Of a stretch of DNA of 64,000 bases, positions 1 through 12,592 are shown piece after piece. The stretch comes from Thalassia testudinum (Eukaryota > Streptophyta > Magnoliopsida > Alismatales > Hydrocharitaceae). The stretch covers positions 137,012,501 to 137,076,500 of the forward strand of contig JAZHRO010000036.1 in NCBI GenBank assembly GCA_037157565.1, in the 5' to 3' direction. Below the pieces are notes generated by a model. The model was given only the letters and a program-made list of their open reading frames with translations. It searched no databases and had not been told where the DNA came from. The translations under genes were made by a program, and so were the position numbers. Every line of letters begins with the position of its first letter. Position 1 is the first letter of the stretch.

Positions 1-770
1 AGCTAGAATAAGATGAAGGCTGAAGACAGAGAAGAATGAAGATAGTGACGTTTGATATCTTTTTAAGATGACTAATTTTTTGTACTCTACTAATTTCTTT
101 TGATAATAAATGATGTAATAAGGTATATATTCATTTGAATTCCTCTTTTCTTGCCTTAATCTCTTGTAAATAAGAAAAAATTAAAGAAACAAACATGTTT
201 ACTTATTTGTAGTAGCAAATCATATGTGTAAATATGTTTTCCTTACGGAATTTTGCATATTTTTCAATTAGAAATCCTTAAGCAAGATTCATATTCTTAA
301 AGTAAAATTAATTATAATTCTCATAAGTGGCTTAGGATTTAATGGTGAATTCAAATTAAATTATACCTCTCAGCGAACAACCTGGACTCAACCAGTTAAA
401 AAGAACTAAAATCTAAAATATTAGGTTAACTTGACCCTATACTACTCAATTGACATGAATTCAAGTTGACCTAAGTTGCTTTCTTTTACACATAATTAAG
501 TATAATTAACTTAATTAGCTGCGTTGAGAAAGTTAACAACCAACCCATCCAACCAAACTAGACCACCCCTCCCCCACACATACCGTGCTCCCCATGCTCA
601 CGTGTGTTTTACACGCATTTGCACTGCACCCACGCACCACCACGCGCCCTTTCCATGTCCCGTGCTCTTTCCATGTCTCACCATGAACTTTGCACGTGTG
701 CATATGCACTACCACCCACTCTTTCTTTCTCTCTCCATTCCCTTCTGTTGTTACGGTGTCATCGAGTGTT
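1..770. other. AT-rich stretch without a recognised gene
   Basis: The first 500 bases are AT-rich with no coding signal. Positions 540-760 are C/T-rich with repeated CCCACGC and CATGT words. Short reading frames here are low-complexity (His/Pro/Ser) and overlap one another on both strands, so I call no gene. Confidence 0.6.
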
Positions 771-1022
771 AAGAAATGTATGCGTTGTATTATAATCGAC
801 AAAATCACACAACAAACATTTAAATTTATAAACTCGGAATCTAAAGGGAGTCTGAGGTCATCCACAGAAAGCAAATGTGGAACTTACACATTAATCTTCA
901 TTTAAAATAGATGAGCACAATCAATTGAGCAACAGATAGATATTCAGTGAAGATAACTTGTTAGATTGATATTCAAAAGATTGAGACAAAAAGAATAGAA
1001 AAGACAAAATAATTGTGATTTG
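771..1022 (-). repeat. R1 family terminal fragment; first copy of a 252-bp direct repeat
   Basis: This block matches 6584-6835 over 252 bases with few mismatches; both begin AAGAAAT(G/A)TATGCGTTG and end AATTGTGATTTG. A diverged third copy lies near 12049-12320. In the 6584 and 12049 copies the homology runs on past GTGATTTG, but here it stops abruptly where the SIRE-like LTR begins. The strand follows the internal TATA box of the R1 family, which points leftward in this copy. Confidence 0.7.
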
Positions 1023-1169
1023 GTGTAAGGGCACCACGATCGTCAATTTTGATGATAACAAAATACTTGTGTTTTAACATTTGCATTTGAGTTTAAGATT
1101 TCAGGATGATTGCAAATGGATATAAGTGTGAAGGACCTCAGAGCTCGCGTCAATGGCAAATAGGAGGAA

Positions 1170-2340
1170 CTTGACGGAGGAGAAGGTGTTGAGACCACAT
1201 TTGTGGATTGATTAAATTGATAAATGACTAGTATTAGATTAATGTTTACACATGCATAGTATACTTTTCTATGTAAATATTTTACTTTATAGTGACATGC
1301 ATGCATTAAATGCATTATTTGGGATTATTTTTATAAATAACCCAACTTTTCTTTTATCTCTTCTTTCCTACAGAGCGCACAAGCCTTGCAAGTGTACCTC
1401 CGCCAAAGAAGCCAAACCATCGCCACGATCACCTCCTAATCGCCTAAGAAAAAATCCTCGAGTTGTCGGCAGAGATTTTGGGGAGAAAACAAATCAATGG
1501 AATGGAATCAAGAAGGATAAGAGGATATCTATCTCTCCCTTGGTGCCATCTTCCATCTTGTCCCTCTCCACCACCGTGGAACAAATGCACCTTGTGAACC
1601 AAGCGTACACCGTGACGCACCGCGAACTCCACCATGGCTCCAACTTGCTCCAACATCGCCGCTCATCTCCGACGAAGTGGTGCGTAGTGACAGCACGCAC
1701 CACACCATTTCCCGCTCTTCTCTAACAAACGCACCACCACCATCAGCCTCTCCCTTCACTAATCACCGCAGGACCACCCGCGCCCACATCGTACGCAAGG
1801 AAGAAAGAGGAGAAATCCTCTGTTTTCTCTCATATTTTTATTTACGTCTTATGCCATTGCAAGATTTACTGTTCATTTATTTAATGACTTAATTTATTGA
1901 GAGTAAATTACAAAGACATACCTCTTCTTTAGTTAAATTACTCTCATTGAAAATAAAGAGCATGAGATAGTATTATAGAGGACAAAGTTTATTCTCTTAG
2001 AGATTGATATTTATATTGATTGCTATATTCCAAGATCATTATTCACTTGTTAATAGAATATTATTGTATGGTGATTTTGCATGTAAACCCCTACATTCCT
2101 AATCAATTGTTTAGAATGAAAGTTTATGTGAGAAAAGGAGTTGCTCTAATTAATATGCACACCTGTTGAGTTTTCTAAATAAGCGAGGCACTATTCACTA
2201 GTTTAATAGGCTTATTCTTCCCTGTGGAGACGACCTAACTATTTTCGTGGTTAGATTTTGAGTAATAAATATTTTTGATAATCGATTTTCCACCACAAAA
2301 GCTTATAACACATTATTTTACGTTTAAAATTTCAACGAAA
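1170..2340. other. Unassigned segment inside the SIRE-like LTR
   Basis: About 1.2 kb of mixed composition. Bases 1370-1800 are moderately GC-rich with small overlapping frames on both strands and no recognisable domain; 1850-2340 is AT-rich. A CCTGTGGAGACGACC word at 2220 resembles the CCCTGTG...CGACC motif near the 3' ends of some plant LTRs, so this may be part of an inserted LTR. I cannot define its ends. Confidence 0.35.
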
Positions 2341-3230
2341 GCAAAGATCGACTCATCAGAAGGAGCTTCGCAAGGAGCGATAGCTTGAAAAAGGCGTGAA
2401 GACAAGAATATGATAGATTTTGTTTTATCTTGTTATATGTATCTTTCTTTTGTTGCTCTTTATTTTTTTCTTTCTTAGATTCATGCTAAAGAGCCTCAAA
2501 GTATCCTTATAGTAGTCCTACGAACGCTTGTACAACCCTATGATACTTATTTTTCCGTAGAGAACTTAGAAAACTTAAATATGCTTCAGACAACCTTTTA
2601 AGACGTCTAATATGATAATCAGACGTTAGATAGTGAACTTTAAGACATCTGAATGTTGTATCAGACGTCCAATCATTTAGGGCTAGTCTTAGAACCTTCT
2701 GTTTGTTGATCTTAGACGACCAACCCATAGTCTAGGTGTCTTAGCAGACGTCTGACGAATTGGTCAAACGCCCAATTAGTGGAATGTTGGCTTACAAAAT
2801 GATCGTTGAGGTTTTGACCTTTGATCTTCTATCAGATGTCTGATAAGTAGTTGGTTTGCATCAACTGACCCTAAATCGCTTTCCTAAATGAATATAGCTG
2901 TTTGGACCTTGGGAAATCCATTCCCGCAGTAAATTAGGTTTCTAGACGTCCAGACCTAGTGGCAGATGTCATGTACATCATCTGATTGATTTACACTAGA
3001 ACCATGTTTAGGTCTAATGAAAGTCAGTAAGGGAATCCATCTAGTATTAGACGTCTGATCTTGTTTCCAGATGTCTTAAACATGACTTCCAGACGTCTGA
3101 TATTTTTCCCAGACATTTGATGACCCTGTCAAAATTATTAATGATTCCGATTGCCGCTTGTTTTGCCTTGGGACGATCCCCAATTGTTACCTAAGGCTTT
3201 CAATGCCTTCCAAAGCCTTTTTAGGCCATT

Positions 3231-3237
3231 TATAAAT
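3231..3237 (+). promoter_or_regulatory. TATA box of the SIRE-like LTR
   Basis: TATAAATAGAGGGGAAG begins at 3231, downstream of the AGACGTC-rich part and upstream of a CT-rich leader. That is the usual place for the core promoter of a Copia LTR. Sequence evidence only; activity is unknown. Confidence 0.5.
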
Positions 3238-3643
3238 AGAGGGGAAGCCCTCCCTTCTTTATACACACCAGGAAACACATTTCCACATCATATTGTGTCA
3301 TTTGATCTTGAGAAAGAGCTCTAGCTCTCCAAGCATTCATTCCACGCCTGAGAGCTTTATCCAGCTGTGCACTCGCTCTCACTCCTTGATTACAAGAGCG
3401 ACGCAGTGCCTATGTGTGGTTTACGCACCTGCATTGTCACGCTGACGCACTTTCACCTAAGGGAAGATCCTTCACTTATAGTAGATAGATTAAATCTTTT
3501 ACTGTGTGGCTCTGTAGATTTGTGTTGTAATTTTTACTTTGTTATTTGATTAGGTATTCACTTTGCGAATTCCTATCTCCTTCATGAGACAAAAACCTTT
3601 TCGTAAAGAAAAGAGATTTTGGGGTTACGTTACCATCGGGTTC

Positions 3644-6331
3644 TGTAACAACCCGATTCCCAAGTCCCTACGAGACACGAGAACCGGACTGACTCGACTA
3701 ATCCCAAGACCTAGTTGTCCAACGAGGAAGTAACCAAAAGAGCAGTAAAATAAACCACATTCAACATGAATATAACTAACAGCAGGAAAATACAGCAATA
3801 AGGAAAGAAACTACTACAGTATGTACCACCACAACAGTTGAACAACATTCATAACAAAATATGAACTGCAGGTAAAGAAAAGTACAGCGGAACAAGAACT
3901 ACTCACTATAACGGAACAAAAAGAGGTACAAGAGAACAGTGGTAACTCTACTGGACCCTACTCGACCCAGCGTCCTCTGCAGCCGCTGACCCTAGCTGCT
4001 CAACACCTGGTCCTGAAAGGTAACGAGTGTAACACGTCAGCAAAACGCTGAGTAGAGTGGCAGCTAAACTAAAGAAACAGTAAAGTGTATAGTAGCTGTT
4101 TTAAATTTTCTTTCTTCCTTTATTTACGTCTTTCTATTATTTCACAATTTATCTATTTCTCAGATCCTTCACTTGATCTCGAATGTTCCTCGTGGGAACG
4201 ATCTTGATTGCAGCCTTTTCCGAACAGTAGAAGTAGCACGTGGTGCTCCCCTTGCCGGGAGAGTCCCCCGTGGTGATCCTACTCTCAGTCAACCACCCCA
4301 AGGTCACTGACAGACGTAACGGTGACTACGGCACGCGCGGTAAACGCACGGGTAGATAACCCGCACTGGCACGCGGTCAGTCGTTTCCGTTAACGGGTGC
4401 GCCCAAAGCACAGCACGAAACCAGTACAAGGCAGAGCCCTCTCAGTAACAGAGGTCCAACCCCTCCACAGTAACCAAACAGGGGCCTTGCCCCTCCACAG
4501 TCCGCGCACCCTCTCCTGACTACCCTGGTTTGCCCAGTGGGCCTAACAAGTCGATGTAGGTGAGTTAGCAGAACCCCGGGACCCGTGGGGTAGCTAGTAC
4601 TTGCCCTACACTAGTAGCTCTCCTCGGTACTGTGTACACGAGGACCAGCAAGTCGGTACAAAGTGGCCAGACCTAACCCCGGGTCTCTGGGGCGGCTAGC
4701 TCCGCTCTGCACTAAACAGGGGGACAGTCGCTCTCATTGGTACTCCGTACTCAAGGGCCAGCTCACTTCCCCAATTCTATTCCATTCACTTTCCAGGAGT
4801 TCTACTCCTAATTCCCCGTAGGGTTCCAGCTCTTTTAACTTAGAACATCCAGGTTTCACTTTCCAGTTTCACGTTCTTACAATCCATATTCTCAATCACG
4901 TTTATTTATTCATAACAGGCAACTGTTAATTCAATTCACAGGCAGCTAGTATTTCCCTTCCACATTTTCCAAGACTGCAGTATTCATACATTCCACTAGT
5001 TTTCCCATCCTAGGATTCATGCCATATCCTAGGAGCTATCATACAATCTAGTTTTCCAGCCCTAGGATTCATGCAACACCCTAGGAATCTACCATTCAAT
5101 CTATTTCTCATTCCTAGGATTCATGCAATGTCCTAGGTTCTATTTATGGTTTCATAATTTAACAGATTATACTTAAAGCCACTCTACCAGGTACAACGGG
5201 AGTAATGGGGGCGTGGTCGGGAATCCCGCGTGCCTCCGCGACCCCCAAGACTACAACGGAACGGGGTCCTATCACAAGGATCAAACACAAGGAACTTCTC
5301 AAAACAGTATACAGCTACTGTAGACAGGTAGATGATGTAATTCCGAAAAGAACGCAACTCGAAATGCGGAAAACGGAGCTCGAACGGGCCCGAAACGAGT
5401 CGAAAACGACGAAACAGTGTAAAATCAGATGTCTGGAACTTCTTCCAGACGTCTTAAAAAGTGGATCAGGGAATTACCTCGCTTTGCGTGGGCTCTCAGA
5501 CGTCCAGAAGCCTGCAGGGGCGTCTGGCCTAGTTCCCAGATGTCCGATGGTCACCCAGGACTTCTGGAGGTCGTTCCCGTCGTCTGGTGCTACATCCAGA
5601 CGTCTGATTCGCGTTGGACGGCGAATCACCGAACCTGCGCGTACCCATCTCTCTCTCTCTCAGTACGGTCAGTCGAAGAAAAGGAAGAAGACGGAAATAA
5701 CTCACCTTTCAGACGTCTGGATGGTCTTCCAGACGTCGTGCCGTCGTCTGGCTATCAACCCAGACGTCTGATTCTGGAAAATTTTCCAGAACCAGGGCGC
5801 TACTCGCCCTCCGCTCGTGACGCACGGCCGCGCTGCGAGTGCTCCGCCTGCTGCTCGAGCTGCAGCAAGCCTCCCGCGCCACTCCGCGCCCGCTGTGCCC
5901 CCGTCGGCCGGCTCCCGCCGCCCCGGTAAGCTCAAGCCCTCACGGCCGATGCCTCCTCCCCCGCGCAGCACCTCCTCCCGCACCCGCCGCGGCTGTTGCC
6001 GCCGCCGCTCACCCTTGCGCTCGCTCTCGCGCACTGGCTGGAAGGAGAAGAGGAAGGAGACAGCGGTGACGGGAGTGAGGGAGAGGGCGTGGCCTTTTAA
6101 GGCCGCGCGAGGAGGAGAGAGAGAGCACAACAGAGGGCGTAGGAGGGAGAGGGAAAAAGAAGAGGCGGAGCAGGTCTGCGCGTACAGGCGTGCAGACGCA
6201 ACGGTGTGCACGCAGAAAAATGAATCCTGGAAGTGATACCAGACGCCTGGAAGTGATACCAGATGTCTGGTACGACGTCTGGGACACCTCCCAGACGTCT
6301 TAAAAGACGTTTGAAAGCACGGTTCGTAACA
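3644..6331 (-). mobile_element. Solo LTR, Tekay-like Ty3/gypsy
   Basis: A 2,688-bp LTR begins TGTAACAACCCG and ends GGTTCGTAACA, flanked by the perfect 5-bp target duplication GGTTC (3639-3643 and 6332-6336). It is the reverse complement of the LTR at 15860-18536, which is nearly the same length and starts TGTTACGAACG. No internal region is attached, so it formed by LTR-LTR recombination. Open frames inside it (for example at 5205-6236) are LTR noise. It interrupts the SIRE-like LTR and is therefore the younger insertion. Internal landmarks are tandem CCTAGG modules (5000-5140), GC-rich hairpins (4440-4760) and clustered AGACGTCT words (5427-5777, 6239-6305). Confidence 0.93.
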
Positions 6332-7468
6332 GGTTCAAAGTAACGTGGTTGCATTGAAGTTGAGTCACCCTCGTTTTAAGTGACTCGGATAATGGATTTG
6401 ATCACTTGGTCGATCAAAAAATCCTAACTCAAGAGGGTTAAGCGACGATTTTCACCCGGTTTGAGTTCACGTAAAAATAGCAGTGTATCTTGTGTGATTG
6501 CATTTTGTGAGATTGTTTTATTTTGCTTCTGTACTTTATTTTTTATATCCCGTAAATCTCACATCCTCCCGTAGGAACCTTCAAAGAAATATATGCGTTG
6601 TTATATAATCGACAAAATCATACAACAAACATTTAACTCTATAAACTCAAAATCTAAAGGGAGTATGAGGTCGTTCGTAGGAAGCAAATGTGGAACTCAC
6701 ACATTAATATTCATTTAAAATATATGAGCACAATAAATTGAGCAACAGATAGATATTCAGTGAATATAACTTGTCAGATTGATATTCAAAAGATTGAGAT
6801 AAAAAGAATAGAAAAGATAAAATAATTGTGATTTGAATCACCAATTATTCATCTAAATTATACATATACCTCATACTCAAATTATTCAAATAACCAAGCA
6901 GTTCCTTCAATTAGATAATTAATATTAACTTAGGTACTTAAATGACTCAACAATGCCATTATCAACCTCAATCAGACGTCGCCTTCACAGAACCAAATGA
7001 CTTAACAGATCAACAGAACAGTGCCTCACAGAAGGCACATGCAAGCACAACGCTCTCTTAAGAGCCCTTCTTCTTAAGCCTTCAACGACCAAGGCTTTCC
7101 CAGGAGCCCTTCTTCTTCGAGCCACAGCACAACCTTCACAAGCCTTCAAGCACAGGCCTTTCAAGCACAAGCACATGGCTATGTGTTAGTCGTTCTTCAG
7201 CACAAGGCCAATTTCCTGAGAGAGCAAAACCCACACCCCTCTTCTCACAAAACTCTCTTTTTCTCTTCTCAGTTTCTCTCATACCCGAGGGTAATCTGGC
7301 ATATAGTATGCGGGTTATCAGATCCAGGCAGGGGACCAGACTCGTGTGCATGTGGGCATAGGTGAGGTGTGCGTGAGCGGGTGAGAGGGTACCCAACCCC
7401 CAGTGTGCTTGGGCAGACAACTCACTTCACAAAAACATGATATAGTGCGGTTTCTTGTCTGCTCACAA

Positions 7469-7485
7469 GGTGGGACTATCCCACC
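7469..7485. repeat. Short inverted repeat of R1
   Basis: GGTGGGACTATCCCACC is a near-perfect palindrome. The equivalent sites in other R1 copies (31914-31933 and 44550-44570) keep both arms and vary only the loop. Confidence 0.75.
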
Positions 7486-8364
7486 TCCTCTTTTCCACGC
7501 GCACAGCAGCAAGTGAAGCCTGGTGAAATTGAAGGTGGGCTGCTGCTGTCTTGGCTAATTGGAAGTCCAGGCACCTTCGTGATGCCAACTTGCACCTGAT
7601 GGAAGTTGTGGCGAGGTCGGAGCGGGTCAGATGAAGCGTGACGGTGCTGAGGAAGACGACAGCGACAACGAGGCATGACGAAACCTGAAAATCAAAATAT
7701 GGACTTATAGCCCCAATCAAACAAGCTCATAAGTATCGCAAGGAGATGAGGAGTGTGTTGGTGGTGTTTTCATGGAGTGGGAGTGCGTGTGGAGGCCTGA
7801 CAACCTTAGAGAAGTGGTGCAGCGAAGGGAGTGTTCGGCAGGTGATTTGAATGGACAATCCCCTCAATATCTTAAGGGGTTTTGTTCGACGTGGGATGGC
7901 GGAGCTTGTGGAGGTGGAAGTGGGTTGTTTAGTGGCTTGTGGCATCGAGGAGACCTCGTTGGAGCTCGGCCGGAGCGAAGGAAGACGGAGGGGGAGATTA
8001 GCGAACAATGGTTGAAATAGAAGAAGAGGTTGGGGAGATTCAGAAGAGGGAGAGGAAGAAAGAGAGCTAACTAATGGACGAAGGGAAAGGTGTTCCGCAC
8101 CGGCTTTGATTGGCCGACGTCGGAGGAGATGAACTCTCTGGTGGAAGAAGTGGCGACGATGAAAGAGTCTCGAATGCTCTCGCTGGTATTGCGAGGAGAG
8201 GAGGAAGGAGAGAAGGAAGGACAAGCCTTCAATTTGACCGTTGGAGGCCCTGATGAGAGGGATTGAGGAGGTCACCGGAGTCGGTGGAGCTCGAGGCCAG
8301 AGAGAAGGGAAGAAGAAGGTTTCCGACATAGAAATGACTAAGGAGCATGGTTTGAGATTCTGGA

Positions 8365-8374
8365 GCTTTTATAG
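8365..8374 (-). promoter_or_regulatory. Reverse-strand TATA box of R1 copy a
   Basis: On the minus strand the sequence is CTATAAAAGC. The identical decamer occurs at the equivalent place in R1 copy d (31022-31031, plus strand). In both copies CT-rich leader-like sequence follows within ~60 bases. Confidence 0.5.
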
Positions 8375-9350
8375 AGCTCCAAATCGAGCTCTAGATCAAC
8401 AAACAACCATGATTGCTTGGGGGATAGGTTAAAGAAACCCACGGATTTTCGTGGATGCACGTGACCTAATCCGTGCATTTCAAGAGCCAAGATTTGCCCT
8501 AATAGATTTTTCATAGTGTGAATATCAATCCCACCAAATTTGGTGGGATTTAATAATGATTTGAATGGGTTTAGGCACAGTCATAGCTAGCCTAAAGGTC
8601 GGTTGACCTCCAATGGTGGTAGGAGCCAATCTGTGAAGAAGATGACAAAGCTAGAGGCTGATATGTAAGGATTTTTGAAAGTTAGGGGCTTTGATGTAAA
8701 GAATAGTGTTTTAAGGGACTAGAGTGAGAACTAGGTCAATATGGACTCTAATTGGGCCCAAATTTTGGTACAAACCTAAATTGGACTTAAGAAATCTGAT
8801 GGTGAAGTTGGATTTCAGTTTTCACCAAGTTTGAATGAGAAATTACGTAAAAACCCAAATTATGGCAGAACTCTGTCTATGACTCTGTTTAAGGTAAAAA
8901 TAGTCTCCAAAGGTCAAATCAAAGTTACCAAACCTCAAGGAATATTTTTTTATGAATTTTAGGAGATTTCGATGAGTTTTATCCTAACCAGAATCTTTGT
9001 AATTCAAGCGAGTCTGAAATTAGGGTTTTAGGTTATTAATTGATTCTCGAAATGTGTGAAACCCTGTTTCTATCTATGTGGACCCTCTTATTAGACTTTA
9101 ATGCACTTTAAACCTTAGATTATTCCTTGGGAAACCCCATGATTATTCTGCATTCATGATATGACGTTAAAACTGCAAAATTAACCTTGTTTTAATGTTT
9201 TACTCTCAGGATCGATATGTAGGGAATTACGATTCTCAGGCGAATATGTAGGAGCATTTGTCACTTAAGGTTTTGCGCTTTTGATCTTGATTTGAAGTCT
9301 TTTGTTAGCATACTGAACTAAGTTGAATGAGGATTTGACAAGGAGATGCA

Positions 9351-12040
9351 TATAGATGTGATAAGGTGTGGCTCATCATAGCTAAAATGCCCAAGTTAAG
9401 TTAGAAACTAGGTTAAACACTATCAATTAACACAAGAAATGGGTTAAGTGTGGAAAATAATAAAAATGACCTAAAACAATAGATTGATGTTAAAAACACA
9501 CAATTAGATCAAGTAATGAGATATTCTATTCAAAAGTGTAATTTGATGATCCAGTTGTAAATTAAACACATGTATAAATCAAGGGTTGAATTAACTTCTT
9601 AAATATTCAATTAAGCTCTAATAAAAACCTCATTGCATTTGGACATTAATAAGACCTTGAAACCATCACATATAGGCCTTCCATTCCCTTACATTTTATG
9701 CATACAAAACCTTATAGGGACTCATTTGTAAACCACAGGGGCCTTTTTGTATCTAACGAGGGACTTCTCTGACCTACTTTCAGCAACTTATGGGTATAGT
9801 TTGCAATTGTTATACCCCTTCAACCCACTTGGGCCTAGGTGAAAAATCACCAATACACCCGATGCTCACGTGTACTGTTCATTCGCGATGAACACAGTGC
9901 ACAGGCACCATTGATTCCTTGTGCCCCTGATTAAACGATAGATCTTCAACTAATCTTCCTATGCGCTCGCGCATAGCATCACCTCGCCCCCCAGATTTCA
10001 TCCAACTGTGGGTTTTTGATTTAAAACTTCCTTCCTTCCTTCGAGCTAATCCCCACCATTAGACCTACTCTTGATTAATCGCACCTAGCAGTGCTTTGAT
10101 CCATTGACGCACCTACTTAAGCAACTACCTAGACCCCTGCGCACACCATTAGCTCCTATCCTACATCTCTTGAGATGAGCACTTCTTCCCCTCCGGTCTC
10201 CCCTCCTCATTAACCCCTGTTCCACTGCTTTAGCGTTGGATCTCTGCTTCTCTGACTCCTCATCACTACGGATCTCGTAACACCGGAAGGCGACCCAGAG
10301 CTTCACTAGTAGACTTTCCCCTCCACCGAAGTCTTCTTCCTCCATTCTTCCTCTCCACCCTCTAGGTGGAGATCCTTAAGTCCCATTCTTCTATTAAATT
10401 AGGTTTTCCTGCTTTCTAGGATATGTTGTTAATGTAGTGTAGATAAAATTAGAGTAGAATTAGCTAGTTAGTTCATAGATGTGGCAGTTTAGATAGGAGT
10501 ATATTAGCTTAGTGTAGTATCCCTCGACTCGATCTCTCTAATCACTTTTCATCAGAGAGACAAATTCACGTCCATCCATTAGAGCATACAGCTTCCCCTC
10601 CATCTCTCAGTCAGAATCATCTTCTTCCCTCAATGTTTTGACCCATTGATCATCACATCCATCTTGGCATCCATTGGATCTGAAGCCTGATAACTCTCGG
10701 ATCAAAAGGAGCGCCAAATCCATCAAAGGGTCTCCCATGCATACTAGGAGACCACAAAGACCCTTTCCATGTTGAGAATTGAACCAATTTGATCATTTGA
10801 GTCAGATTTGATTTTATATGCCGATTGAGAAATTTCTTGAGTAATTTGGTTTTGGTCTGATTTGATTGTTCAAATTTAGTTTATAATGCGTGATTGGATT
10901 AGATGCAATGTGTATGGGCTATTCTGATTTGATTCTTATTTGTTTTCTAAGCTCATGCCCAAATTCTAACTTAGTTTCTTATTTTTGTTATTAACTGGAT
11001 AGTGTTTGCCAATGAAATCAGTAGCATTGATTAGAGGCATCACAATGATCCAATTAGTTTTAAAGAATCGCCTAGAGTTTTTGAACACCAATCAATGGTG
11101 TGCAAGATCTCTAGATCAAATCACCTTGGCAAACTAAATTAAAATGCCCAAATGGGTGGCATTTGAATTTGATCTCAATGAGTTTCAATCCGCATTTCAG
11201 TGTTTAGCTTGAGATTTGACATAGTTTAGCAAAGGTCTATAAGTTATTTTGCGTGAGTTTAGATCTTCCTATTAATCTTCGTCTATTAAGCTATGGCTTT
11301 TTAGAAGAGTCAATTAGGTCTTCATTGGGTTTTGATTTGAGATCTGGTTTTGAGATGAGTTCCAGACCTTTTGATCGTTGTCTATGATGTTTTCAACATA
11401 ATGATCTTTTGGGTTTTAAGTATGGATTTGGGTAGTCAGGATTACAGCAGCATAAGCTACTGAAATTGAGCCATAAAAGCTGCAGATTAGTCTCTGCTTG
11501 AGCTGATCCAGTAGCTTAATGGGAGACTTTTCAAATTGGTAGTTTTGGCAGCTAATAGCTGATGAAACAACATAAAAAGCAGTTGATGAATGATTAATTT
11601 AATTGGCAGCAGCAACTGCTAAGATTTGTCAGCAGCAGCTGGTTTAATGGATTTCCAAGGAGTACCAAAGTTGTTTTGCAAGATTAAATGAGTTGTTCAT
11701 ACTTTGTACTGTTAGAGCTTACTAAAAAGCATTCCTGTAAAAGTGAAGTATTCAAATCTGACTTGAATGACTTGCCAACTCATGTTTTAGTTCATTGTCA
11801 GCATATTCATCATGTAATTTGTCCAAATTGATTTTTAATGAAATTTGGTGTTGGAAACCATGTTCTAATGTTCAAATATGTTGCACATTGATTGCTGAAT
11901 GTTCCTGAATATTTACATCTAAATTTCAAACCTTAAATCTAATTTGAATGGCTTAGAATTCCATGATTGAATCATTTTTAGCAGCATGCATCATCATAAA
12001 CTGCCTGCTGAAAGGGATAGATAGGAGGTTTAAAGTGTTT
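9351..12040. other. Intergenic or repeat-derived sequence, no gene recognised
   Basis: About 2.7 kb of AT-rich sequence. The 9600-10400 part is more C/T-rich, with one short low-quality reverse frame (10085-10345). From 10800 to 12000 there are many repeats of the word TTTGA(T/A)TTGA but no tandem structure. I see no domain, RNA gene or transposon terminus. Confidence 0.5.
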
Positions 12041-12048
12041 CGTCATTG

Positions 12049-12592
12049 TACCATAATCTTCTAAATAACTCTCTCAATAAATACAATTTATAACTCGAAT
12101 ATCTAGAAATGAAGTCCAAGGTTGAAAACATGGAGCAAATATTGCATTCACGTGCTAATCTCAATCAAAATATAAATGAGCACAAGAAATTACGAACAAA
12201 AGGGATATTCAATGAATAATAACCTGTCACATCAAATATTCAATGACATTCAATGTATCTCAAGAATATGAGGACAAAAAGATAAGAGGATAAAAAACAA
12301 TGGTGATTTGAATCAACACTTATATCCTCCTTAAGTTAAGAATAAATCCAACTATCAATAATATCAAATAAACCAACAGTAGCTTAAATTCTACAGTAAT
12401 CTGACGCCTCTTTGTCAAATCAGATGACTTAAATGTCGCTTGCTAAGTACTCCTTAGAGAGCCTTCTTCTTGTTCTTCCTTGCTGCTCTGCTTCCTTTGT
12501 TCTTCTTTCTTCCCTCAGGTTTTCTTTCAGAGCCTTCTCCTCTTCTTCCTTCTTTCCTTCTTTGTTTCAGCCCTTCTCCTCTTCTGAGTCCT
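12049..12592 (-). repeat. R1 family, copy b, left part
   Basis: Diverged homology to 6600-7280 in the same orientation: the GGAGCAAAT-type word near 12135, a GAGGACAAAAAGATAAGAGG stretch, then a CT-rich tract with a CAGATGACTTAAAT word. It is cut off exactly where the Tekay LTR stub begins at 12593. The rest of this copy appears to resume at 20806, on the far side of the Tekay tract. Confidence 0.55.

Larger units (their letters stand above)
1024..6583 (+). mobile_element. SIRE-like (Copia) LTR, split by two insertions
   Basis: The segment opens with TGTAAGGGCACCACGATCG followed by TCAATTTTGATGATAACAAA, which I recognise as the start of SIRE/Maximus-type Copia LTRs. LTR-like sequence resumes near 2340 (a GAAGGAGCTTCGCAAGGAGC stretch), carries several AGACGTC(T/C) words at 2599-3120 and a TATA box at 3231. 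It stops at 3643, where a solo gypsy LTR is inserted, and continues at 6332-6583. The interval ~1170-2340 does not look like the LTR and may be a separate insertion. No Copia gag or pol, primer-binding site or second LTR is present, so this is a solo or remnant LTR. Its right boundary is set only by the following direct repeat; no target duplication was found. Confidence 0.55.
6584..9350 (-). repeat. R1 family non-coding repeat, copy a
   Basis: R1 is defined by blocks that recur in the same order at 30194-32958 and partly at 12049-12592, 20806-21480 and 43618-44715. Read left to right here they are: a (GA)GGTC...GGGAGC-like motif near 6660, CT-rich sequence with an AGACGTC word (6975-7280), an inverted repeat GGTGGGAC-TATCCCACC (7469-7485), a reverse-strand TATA box (8365-8374), and a conserved AT-rich block (8690-9350). 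A 200-codon reverse-strand frame (7727-8329) starts just after the TATA box, but it is Ser/Leu/Pro/Arg-rich and not recognisable. Copy edges are approximate. I infer an LTR or a non-autonomous LTR derivative. Confidence 0.6.

Noticed and set aside
5205..6236. Overlapping frames of 139-188 residues on both strands
   Set aside because: They lie inside the solo LTR 3644-6331, which is non-coding; GC-rich composition explains the lack of stops.
7727..8329. 200-residue reverse frame downstream of a TATA box
   Set aside because: Ser/Leu/Pro/Arg-rich, no domain, lies inside R1, and R1 copy d does not preserve the frame. I kept only the TATA observation.
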